Below are positions 35,205 through 44,168 of a DNA stretch of 64,000 nucleotides, one piece after another. The stretch is from contig NZ_JAHXGQ010000019.1 in NCBI RefSeq assembly GCF_019375475.1, positions 1-64,000 on the forward strand, given 5' to 3'. How positions within the stretch are numbered: position 1 is the stretch's first letter; every line of letters begins with the position of its first letter. This stretch comes from Saccharothrix obliqua. Lineage in GTDB: Bacteria; Actinomycetota; Actinomycetes; Mycobacteriales; Pseudonocardiaceae. The position numbers and the translations under genes were made by a program. The notes under the pieces were generated by a model. The model saw only the letters and a program-made list of their open reading frames with translations, was not told the DNA's origin and searched no databases.

Positions 35205-35995
35205 ATGACCGCGGCGCCGATTCCGTCGCCCCGGCAGCACGCACCCCGGAGGGCCGTCACCACCGTGGCGGCCTTCCGGGCAGAACTGCTGGCGCTGTGC
35301 AACCGAGGGGGCCACCCTCTCACGGTCGCGGAGATGTTCCGGCGCACCGGACGTCCCACGGCGTTGTTCGACCACTTCCTGCTCGGTGGGGAAACCCTGC
35401 CCGACTGGCACACCGTGCAGGCCGTCCTCACCGCCGCCCGCGAAACCTCCCCAGAAGCCACCTGGGCGTGGAAACGCCGCTGGAGCGCCCTGCGGCGGGA
35501 GAACACCGCTCGGGCCGGTGTCCTGGCTCACCGATACCGCCGTCGCCGCACACGACCGTCTCGCGACTACGCCCAGTACACCGACGCCGGCACCTACGCC
35601 ACTGACGCTCCCACCCCCTGGGCGCTCTTCCCCCGGCCCCCCACACCGTCCTCGATACCTCGCCTACAGCCGGGACCACTCCCAAAGGCTCCGACACACC
35701 ACTCAACAACGCAGTCAAGGCCACCACCGCGCAGGGCTACATCGCAGCCTTGCGGCAACTGCACCAGCAGCAGAACCTGTCCTACCGCGACGTCGCCCGC
35801 AATAGCGGCGACGAACTGGGCAAGTCCGGTGTCGGCCGCATCGTCACCGGCAACCGGTTGCCGGCCAAGAAGTCCACTCTGACCGCCTACCTGAACGGCT
35901 GCGGCGTTACCAACCCCATCGAACGGCAGCTGTGGATCAACAAGTGGACCCAGCTGCGCAACACAGCACCACGCTCACCGGCCCTGCTCCTGTAA
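35205..35995 (+). pseudogene. XRE-type helix-turn-helix protein, frameshifted
   Basis: ATG at 35205 opens a helical N-terminal domain (AAFRAELLALCNRGGHPLTV, ATWAWKRRWSALRREN). Near 35590-35700 the coding sense moves to another frame. It then reads QLHQQQNLSYRDVARNSGDE and GRIVTGNRLPAKKSTLTAYL, a helix-turn-helix of the XRE type, ending TAA at 35995. Joined length is about 260 residues. The break is either decay or an indel error in a C-rich stretch (cccccggccc). Confidence 0.5.
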
Positions 35996-36499
35996 GCCCG
36001 GTTCCGCCTGAACCGACCCAGGCCCGGCGGCTGCTGCCGCGCTGGCTGGTACCCGCCACGACCACCCTGATCAACGTGCCGGACGAGATCCTGCAGTACA
36101 GCTTGATCCAACGACATCGACAGCAGCCCCGACCCGACCCGATGGGGTCACGCCCGTACCGCGCCGGAGCTGGGAGGCGATTTCTGCACGCCTTCACCGC
36201 CACGGTCCAGGACCTACACCATTTCGTTCCACCACAGTCAGCCACGATCGTTCGCTACAACGAGTGAGCTACATATCCAACACCCGCCACACGTCCACAC
36301 CGCAGCCGACCGTCCGTTGCAGGGCTGTAGCGTATGGGTCCCATAAGGGTCTGGTGTCGCGCGGCCACGAAGCGCTCGTGGCCGCGCGACATCCAGGCTG
36401 CGGTCCGGGCTCACAAGGCCGGTCAGCCTTCGGTGACTCCAAGGGCACGGGCCAGCTCCGCAACTGGGCGCGGACAGCAAACTCGTCGGCCGCCCGCGC
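35996..36499. other. junction region without a clear gene
   Basis: One frame (TTTLINVPDEILQYSLIQRH near 36060) looks protein-like and might be a displaced continuation of the XRE gene. The rest shows no coding signal and holds a 15-bp hairpin. Confidence 0.35.
36356..36390. terminator. 15-bp perfect hairpin
   Basis: gtcgcgcggccacga (36356-36370) pairs with 36376-36390 around loop agcgc. Confidence 0.6.
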
Positions 36500-36625
36500 T
36501 CGTTCCCTTCGACACCAGCCCGTTCCACGGTTCGTAGACCGCGTCGAGATCGACCTCCGGAGCGAAGGTCTCGCGGGAACAGGGCGCATCACCACCTCGA
36601 CGCCCGCGGAGACGATCCGGCCACC
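36500..36625 (-). pseudogene. fragment of FxLD methyltransferase
   Basis: The minus strand encodes RETFAPEVDLDAVYEPWNGL. The intact methyltransferase at 12533-13795 has REFFAPEADLEAVYEPWNGL. DNA similarity extends over about 120 bases (compare ccggagcgaaggtctcgcg with 13660-13680). Only the 5' quarter of the gene remains, and no other lanthipeptide gene is nearby. It is a relic of a second FxLD locus or a partial duplication. Confidence 0.65.
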
Positions 36626-36665
36626 GGATCGAAGGTAAGGACGTCGGGACCAGGGGCAGGGTGGC

Positions 36666-39600
36666 TTGGAGCATCCGTTCGCGGACGATCTGCTGTCGGT
36701 GCTGCGTCCGGTCGCCGTGCCCGGTGCGGTGCTCGTGGTGGATCAGTTCGAGGAGGTCGTGACCACTGACCCTGCCGCTGCGGGTCAGGTGATGCGCCTG
36801 CTGGACGAGTTGACCGCCGCACCGGACGGGCCGCGGGTCGTGCTCACATTGCGCGCGGGATCCCTGGACGAGCTGCTGGGCACCGGTGGTGTGCCGGGGC
36901 TGGACGACGCGACGATGTTCCCCGAACCCCTGCGCGGCGGTCGATTGCGGCAGGCTGTGGAGCGGCCGATGGCACTCACGCCCGGTGTGTCCTACCAGGA
37001 TGGTGTGGTCGACCGGGTGCTCGCCGACGCGCAGGCCGGGGCGGGTCTGCTGCCGTCGGTCGAGTTCGCCCTCACGGAACTGTGGGAGACGAGGCAGGCG
37101 GGACTGCTCACCCTGCGGGGTACGACGCGCTCGGCGGGGTCACGGGTGCGTTGGCCGGTCACGCGGAGCGGTTTCACGCCGGTCTCGACCCGACCGAACG
37201 GAAACCGGTGCGGCGGTTGCTGGCGCGCCTGGCCCGACCGACCGACGACGGCTTCGCTTCGCGCCCCATCCGGGTGGAGGAGGTACCCGAGGAGTTGCAC
37301 CGGGTGGTGGACGTGCTGCTGGGGGCACGGCTACTGGTCGTACGCGAGGGGCCGGGCCAGCCGCAGGTGCTCGCGCTCGCCCACGAAGCGCTGCTGCACA
37401 ACTGGCGGACCCTGCGTGGCTGGCTGGAGGCCGACCGCGAGTTCCTGGCGTGGCACACCCAGGTGCGCGACCAGGCGGGCCAGTGGGAACGCGGTGGCCG
37501 CGACCGGAGCCTGGTGCCGCGCGGGGTACAGCTCACCGCGGCACGGCAGTGGCTGGACCGGCGCCCGGACGATGTGGGCCGGCTCGAACGCGACTACGTG
37601 GCCGCGGGACACGCCGCGCAGCGCCGGTCGACTCGGAGGTGGCAGGCCGTGACGGCGTCGCTGGCCGTGCTGGTGACGGTGTCCGGTCTGCTCACCGCGC
37701 GCACCGTCTCGGCCAACCAGGAATTGGACGCGACCGTGCGGCGGCAGGGCGCCCAACTGTTGTACGACCTCGCCGAACGAGAGGCCGGGGTTTCGCCGAT
37801 GAGCGCGGTGCAGTTCGCGCTGGCGTCCTGGCGGCACGACCAGGCGGTGGGCTACGGCGCGCTGCTGCGCCAGCACGCCGTGTTCCACGACGTCGCCGAG
37901 GTCGACATCGACCGGTACGCCGAGCCGATGGACGTGGTGGCCACCACTCCGACCGGCCATGTCGCCGTGTCCGCTACAGCAGCCGGTGCGCTCACCGCGT
38001 GGCGCGACCCGTGGGGCGACACGCCGGAGTCGTGGTCACTGGGCACAGTCAAACAACTGAAAGCCATCCGCGTCAGCGACGACGGCACCAAAGCCGCGAC
38101 GATCGACACGTCGGCCTCGATCCGCGTGTGGGACCTGGTGGCACGCCGGGAGCCGGTCCTTGTGCGCCCACCCTCGCCGGAGTCCGACTTGACCCCGTTG
38201 GATTACGCCACGATGGAGATCTCCCCCTCGGGACGGCACGTGGTCCTAGCCAACGACACCGGTGACGGCTCTCTGGTGGAGGTGTGGGACGTGGCGCGGC
38301 GGTCCCGGCTTACAGGTTTCGCGCAACCGCCGGGTGACGTGAGCGGTGTCGCGGCGATCGACGACGAAAGCGGCACGGTGGCGTTGTTAGAGGCGACCAC
38401 CAGCGGGTCGATGTACGTGGTGAGGCGACTCGATACCGGTGCCGAGGTCCGCATGACCAAGGGACCCAAGCAGAACGAGGGCACCGCCCGCCAAGGACGC
38501 ATGGCGCTGAGGTGCGAGGGTGACGTGCTCACCGGACGGGACATGTTCACCGGCGAGGAGGTGTTCCACCACACCGTGGGCGCCTGCGCCTCGGTCGCAA
38601 CAGACCTCACCGGCGAGTTCCTGGGGGTCAGCCCGGCTGGCGAGTCGGGCAGCTTCAGCTCGGTGACTTACTTCGACCCGCGCAACGGCCGGGCCTACCA
38701 GTCTTCGACCCCCAACTCCGCCTTGACCGCGGCTCAGAATTCCGCCCCGAGCGGCGGCGCTGTCGTGCTGCGGTCGGAGGACGGCACCCCCGTCATCCTT
38801 CACATGCGGGGCACTGCGGTGGTGCGGATGAAGCCACCGCGCCCGATCGAAGAGGCCGGTGGCCATAGCGTTGACTTCTCTGGTCACGCCGATCCGGCCA
38901 ACCCGACCTACAGCGCGGACGGTTCGTTGATGGCCGTGGTGGATGGACCGAGGGTGTCTTTGTACGACACCCGCACCCGTCGCCGGGTGGTCACCGCGGA
39001 GGGGAGGCACCGGAGCTACAAGGCGTTCCTGGCGTTCACCCCGGACAACGCACGCCTGCTGACCTTCGACGACGAAAACCTGCTAATGCTCGACACCCGT
39101 GACCTGGCCGAGTCGCGCCGCATTCCCCTGCCCCGGCCCCCGCAACTCGCGGGGCAGAAGAATCACCTCTGGATACGCACGGTAGCCGTCGCCGACGACC
39201 ACACGGCCGTCACCCTGTTCGCGGGTCTGCTGACCCGGTGGAACCTCGACAACGGCGCCGCGATCGGCGAACCTCTCCCGGTCGCCACCACCGCGCGAGA
39301 CCTGGCTCTGGCCGCGGACAAGAGCACCGTCCTGGGCACTCCCGACCGCGACCGCGTCCTGGTCAACGTTCCAGAAGGCCAGCGGTGGTGGAACCTGCGA
39401 AGCCGCACCGGCGGTGACCTGGTCGCCCCCGAGCCCAACTCGCAAATGATCGGCGCTGCGCTCAGCGGCACGCGACTGACCATCCAGTACATGTCCGGCC
39501 GCGCGTACGTGCACGACCTGGTGTCCGGTGTCACTTCCAAGCCGCTTCCACTCACCGCGCACGTGACACCCATCGGGTTCACCCCGGACGGGAAGCTCGT

Positions 39601-39889
39601 CGGCAAGCGGGCCAAAGACTCGCTATTCGGCGGAGACGGGGAACTGATCGAGGTGTGGGATCCGAAGGACTCCGTACGGCTCGGCGAGTTCCGCCTACCC
39701 AACGGCTCCACGAGTCCCAAGATGATCGGGTCCCGCCTGGTCGCGGTGAACAAGTACGGCTTCATGTGGATCGACCTCGACCCGGCCGACTGGTTCCGGT
39801 CCCTCTGCGACGCCGCCGGCCGCGACTACACGGCGTTCGAGCGCGATCGACTGCCCCAGGGCACAGACCACGGCAATCCCTGTTCGTAA
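36666..39889 (+). pseudogene. 5'-truncated STAND NTPase with WD40-like repeats, one frameshift
   Basis: The first frame begins abruptly inside an nSTAND1-type NTPase: LVVDQFEEVVTTDP is the Walker B region, followed by VVLTLRAGSLDELLG. The P-loop and N-terminal effector are missing. Near 37125 a base is lost in a G-rich stretch, and coding resumes as ALGGVTGALAGHAERFHAGL to TAA at 39889. That 3' part has the STAND helical domain, a membrane-like helix (TASLAVLVTVSGLLTARTVS), and degenerate WD40 blades (IRVWDLVARRE, LVEVWDVARRSRL, LIEVWDPKD). Intact relatives are large conflict or signalling proteins. As read, this copy cannot bind nucleotide. Confidence 0.7.
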
Positions 39890-40117
39890 GACCAATGCAC
39901 TGGCGTAACCGAAGGCGGCGAGTGCTGCGGCGTCGTCGGACACGTGCTCTCCCAGTGGCTGGAGATGCGGAGAACATAGCGCAGGCCAGCGACCTGGTTG
40001 CTGGCCGGATCCGGTCAACGGGTTGAGCAGCAGACGGGCGCGTCCGGGTCGAGACACCCAGCCAGGTGGACAAGCGGCGTGCCGCCGCTCCCTACAGGTG
40101 GAAGCGACAGCCCGGCC
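39890..40117. other. intergenic between convergent genes
   Basis: No gene is seen between the STAND/WD40 remnant and the convergent phosphoesterase gene. Confidence 0.4.
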
Positions 40118-40768
40118 CTACTCGATGGGTTTGTTGGCCTGGCTCGGTCCTAGAAGCACGGTCGCCACGTCGGTCCACTCGTAGGCTTTGTGGTCCCGGT
40201 TGGGGTTGATCAGCGATACCGAAGAGACGACGACCTCGCCGGTGTGCCCGCCATGCGCGTCGAGCGCTCGGGCGACCGGTTTCATGGGACCCGCGGTGTT
40301 CGAGTAGCCGAGACTGACGTGCGCGCGGAACCCGGCTTCGGCTTCGGGGACGTTGTCGGTTCCCCGGACGTCGCCGATTGCGGCGCGGATGGCCAGGCGC
40401 AGGTCCGCCAGCGGCCGCAGGGGGCGGGCGGGCATCTGGATGCTCTCGGGGTCGACGTGCGCGGGTCCGATGGTGACGGTGATCGGTTCGAGTTCGGCGC
40501 AACGCTCGCGGGCGGCGTCGACGATGAGGTCGATGTCGTGGAGGTCGACTTCTTCGGTGAAGCCGATGCCCGGGAGCGTCAGGTGCAGCCACCGGACCGG
40601 AATCGGATCGATCTGGGGAAGCGCGGCCAGCACGGGGGCGTAGTCGTCGACGAGGCGCTGCGTGCCGGGTTGGTCGGCGAAGGTGATGTGCCAGGTGTAG
40701 AACGACCTGCCGGTCTCCCAGCCGGGCCTCCACCACCAGTGGTCGCACATGCGGTCCGACTCGGTCAC
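40118..40768 (-). CDS. 2'-5' RNA ligase/2H phosphoesterase family protein
   Basis: The 216-residue protein starts with GTG at 40768. It carries both signature motifs of the 2H superfamily, HLTLPGIG and HVSLGYSN (H-x-T/S), which provide the two catalytic histidines. Members hydrolyse or ligate 2'-5' phosphodiester or cyclic phosphate bonds in RNA. The physiological substrate in actinobacteria is unknown. A longer frame to 40996 overlaps the upstream gene and is rejected. The gene follows the TPR regulator remnant by 4 bases, a pairing seen in this order of bacteria. Confidence 0.8.
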   Translation of the reverse strand: MTESDRMCDHWWWRPGWETGRSFYTWHITFADQPGTQRLVDDYAPVLAALPQIDPIPVRWLHLTLPGIGFTEEVDLHDIDLIVDAARERCAELEPITVTIGPAHVDPESIQMPARPLRPLADLRLAIRAAIGDVRGTDNVPEAEAGFRAHVSLGYSNTAGPMKPVARALDAHGGHTGEVVVSSVSLINPNRDHKAYEWTDVATVLLGPSQANKPIE

Positions 40769-40772
40769 GCGG

Positions 40773-41382
40773 TCAACTCCTTGGTCACGGTGTCGCCGCG
40801 GAAGTCGGTGACGGCATCGAGGATCCGCCTGGTGATCGTGTTTCCGGGTCCGTCGGTTTCCGCCGCTCGTGCGTCGACTTCGGAGACGCGCCGCACCAGC
40901 GGTCGGACCCGTTGGTCGGCAGGGGTGTCCAATACACAGGTTGTAGTGCGTCCTCGGCCGCAGTGGGGTCACCGAGAACCAGGTGCGCTTTGACATGTTG
41001 GAGGCGGGCCATGCGTTCGGAGCCCTGGTTGCGGTGCTCCTCGGGGGTCACCTCGAAGGTCGCCACCGCCCGGTCGGCGAGCGCCAACGCGTCACCGGCC
41101 CGGCCCAACGCCAGTTCGGCGTCCGACCACAACGACCCGGCGCGGTCCACCGAGCACGTCAGTGGTCCACTCAGCTCGTCCTCGACGCGCCCGGTGGTCT
41201 CCGCGCTCCGTCGCGCGCGGGCCAGTGCGGTTCCGGCGCCCCCGCACGTCGCCGGCGCGGGCCAGGTCCAGCGCGAGCGAACTGGACAGGAAGAGAGTCG
41301 CGGTGCCGCTACCGGTGTAACGGAGACCGTCGACCGCGTAGCGGCCGGCGGTCTCGTAGTCGCTTTGCCAGAACGCCGTGGT
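40773..41382 (-). pseudogene. 3' part of an XRE/TPR regulator, cut off by a CRISPR array
   Basis: Coding segments in three frames read GRYAVDGLRYTGSGTATLFL, VDRAGSLWSDAELALGRAGD, ARLQHVKAHLVLGDPTAAED and RRILDAVTDFRGDTVTKELT, ending TGA at 40773. This is the TPR half of a helix-turn-helix regulator family often found before 2H phosphoesterases. The N-terminal DNA-binding half is absent. Sequence similarity stops at about 41382, exactly where the first CRISPR repeat begins. Confidence 0.55.
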
Positions 41383-41384
41383 GT

Positions 41385-41770
41385 GGTTTTCCCTGCGAGC
41401 GGGGATGCTCCGATCATGCCTGAGGGCGAGACGGGCCTGCTCGTGGCTTCTCCGCGCGAGCGGGAATGGTCCTGCGGCGTGCTGCCAGCTCCAGGCGCGG
41501 CGCAGGTCTTCCCCGCGCAAGCAGGGATGGTCCAATCATCGGTGTGCAGCCGTGGCTGCTGGCTTCATGGTCCCACGCGCGAGCAGGGGCGGTCCGTGGA
41601 AGGGTGACGAGGACGGCTACCTCCCTGAGTCCTCCCCACGTGAGCAGGGATGGCCCCCGCTGCTGGTTTTGGAGAGCTGCGCGATTGAGTGGGTGGGGGG
41701 GTGGTCCGAGCAGCGGCGGGGATGGGATGCCGCAGGCGGGGCGCTTCCCACGTGAGCAGGGTGTCGGCCC
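41385..41770 (+). CRISPR. degenerate type I-E array 1
   Basis: Five readable 28-base repeats start at 41385, 41445, 41506, 41568 and 41629, about 61 bases apart, with 32-34-base spacers. Two more worn copies end near 41706 and 41770. The common core is ttccccgcgcgagcgggg followed by atggtcc. The repeats differ from each other at several positions, unlike in an active array. Orientation is plus, the same as the cas operon. Confidence 0.8.
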
Positions 41771-42864
41771 AGCCAACTCCTCGTAGGTTCCGACGTACTC
41801 GGCCCGACGCGTGACTGGTCGCTCACCAGGCCGCGCAGTATCGGGAGCTGATCGACGATCAGACAGACCAGAGTTCCAGGAGTATCGACACCGTCTTGGA
41901 GCACCCTTGCGCCCATGCTCTAGGGAGGACTCGCAGGTCAGCTACCCGTTCGGGTTGGTCAGGTACACCGGCATGCCGTCCACGCGTCCCGACGTACTAC
42001 GGTAGGCCAGGTCGCACTACTACATCATCGCAGTAATACATGTTTGGGATGATGTGCCGGTGCGGCTCGGCGGACGTGCCGAGGATCGCAGTCCCCGGCA
42101 CGCCGTCTACCGATCCCGGTCGCCGAATAGTGCTATCAGAAGTCTGGCGATCGGGGCAGAGAGCCCAGCAAGGGCTCCGAGTCGGTCGGATGTGAGGATC
42201 CGCCTGACTCGGTATTGCAGCTCCCTGCCGCGTCGTGCGTTGTGCCGTCGCGGCAGGGTGCAGCGACGGTCCTTGCGTCTCTTACGTCGACGTTTGCCCA
42301 ACAACCACCTCCGAGCCGGCTGGACATGGGCATGTCGGGTGCCGGCATTTCGACCCGACCGGTCAGGGACGGGAGGGACGAGTTGAGCTGTCGACGTTGT
42401 GCTGTGACTGGCTCGCCGCAGCACGGGATTAATGTATCCGGCCCCAGGCTGACACTTTCAGGTGACCGCCCAATCACGAGACCACCCCGCGTGCGTAAGG
42501 CCGTCCGGACGGTAGCTATTCGTTTCAGTCACAGAACCACTCGAATGAGTATTTCCGCTCCACGATAGAGCCATACGTGGTTACGGCGGGTAAGAGCCGC
42601 TGGCACGACCTCGGCAACGAGGATCCCCGTGAGCCACTGCCTGCACCGCAGTCATCACCGGCGAGCGCGACGCGGCGCCCCGGTCGAGGATTCACTGGCC
42701 AATTCCGAGCCACACTGGATGTTCGAACGACGTCCCGACCTCTGGACGCGGACCTCGCCGGAGCGCGCCAACCGTCTCGGTGTCGTGTCCCGACAACGAG
42801 TGCCTCACCGGTCGTGTAGATCGACGCGGAACGCTCTTGAGCCGGTGAAGTACCTGATCAAGAG
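41771..42864. other. non-coding stretch between arrays 1 and 2
   Basis: No gene is supported in this 1.1-kb stretch. The only frames are short. It may contain worn-out array or leader sequence. Confidence 0.4.
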
Positions 42865-43075
42865 GCATCCTGCCCGCACAGGAGGGGATGGTCCGGTGTT
42901 GGCTTGGCCGTGAACGGCAACCCAAACGTCTCACCCCGTGTGGGCGAGCGGCCCCAGCCAGGCCATACTATTGCGGATGTCGGCCCTGTTTCCCCGCGCG
43001 AGCGGGGGTGGTCCGAGCTATGAATGCCGGAGGATCGACTCGCGCAAGTCTTCCCCGCGCAAGCGGGGGTAATCC
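42865..43075 (+). CRISPR. degenerate type I-E array 2
   Basis: Four repeats end at 42894, 42955, 43014 and 43075. The last two keep the canonical ttccccgcgcgagcgggg core (with a-a in the last). The first two are strongly altered but keep the 61-base spacing. Spacers are about 32 bases. Confidence 0.75.
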
Positions 43076-44168
43076 CACCCCTGGGTCTCGCCCGAGCTAC
43101 TGGAACTGGCCAGCCAGCGGTTGGGCAACAGGAATCGTGGTTCAATGCACCACGGCTTGGCGGCGGCGCAATCTTCGAACGCGGTAGCGGTGCCCGGTGC
43201 TCCAGTACAGGCTTCGTGCGACCACCCCCCTCCTGCTGCGCAGCATGGTGAAGCACGATGGGTCGCAGAAGCGTTGCCCGCTGTCCACCAGCAGGTCGAG
43301 GGTTCCGCGGTCGGGTCGAGCACGGTGACGGTGTGCCGCTGCGAACCCGGGACCAATGGGAGGCGTCAGCCGGTGCTGTCCGCGCGGGTGCCACCACAGG
43401 CTGCCCGGCGATCAGGTTTCGCGTGAAGTCTGGATCATCGGCACGGTCAACGGCGAGTGCGGTTCGCCCCACTGGATGTCGGCGACATCGGTGGGACACC
43501 GGCCGGTCCGCCGGATGGGCTGGCGAGGGTGTCACACGACGACATCAGGAGGCCCTCTGGTCTACGCATCCCAGATCCCTCACCTATCTCAGCCTAAAGC
43601 AGACAATTGAACCACTCAATGAATTTCCTCGGACATCTATCACCCGATCAAAGTGTTCCGGTTCAATGGTTTCAGAACGAGGCACGGCGAGCGCCTCCCA
43701 GAGATGGAGATACCGACATTAACAATCACCCCAGACCGGAACCCTGTGGACCTATTACGCACATACAAGCGCCTCGACGACATCCAAGTCCATACGGGTG
43801 TTCACAATATCGTTCGACGGGCGAGAACGCCTCGAACGTCGGCCGGGTTCGGTTTCGACGGACGCGAGTTTTCGCGGACGAATGGTCACGCAAGGAGGTC
43901 ATGACGCCCGGACACTGTCGACGTTGCCCGCTATCAGTCGCGAGTCGCAAGTGACCGACAAACAGGCATATCGGCGATATCGCCTCCTCGCTCGGCGACA
44001 GCCGATACCGTCGACGAACGCCCATCCTTATTTATGCGGTTTCAAGCGGTACCACTACTGCTCCGAACGGGTGCCTTCAGGGCGTGTCGGTATAGCGTCT
44101 TACGGCCGTGCCAGTACCCTCTTCGTGCCCTACAGGCAGACCGCCGTTTACAGGAAGGAGTCGTGGTC
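43076..44168. promoter_or_regulatory. upstream region of cas operon
   Basis: From about 43580 the base composition is clearly lower in GC than its surroundings (acaattgaaccactcaatga near 43604). This is probably the cas promoter region and may be the leader of a lost array. A minus-strand frame at 43018-43535 looks partly like protein (DPDFTRNLIAGQPVV) but is broken. Confidence 0.45.

Noticed and set aside
42107-42480. Coding gene between CRISPR arrays 1 and 2
   Set aside because: Open frames on both strands lack a start signal, domain and consistent codon use.
43018-43535. Protein-coding gene upstream of cas3 on the minus strand
   Set aside because: Protein-like pieces occur in different frames and overlap the last repeat of array 2; no family could be named.
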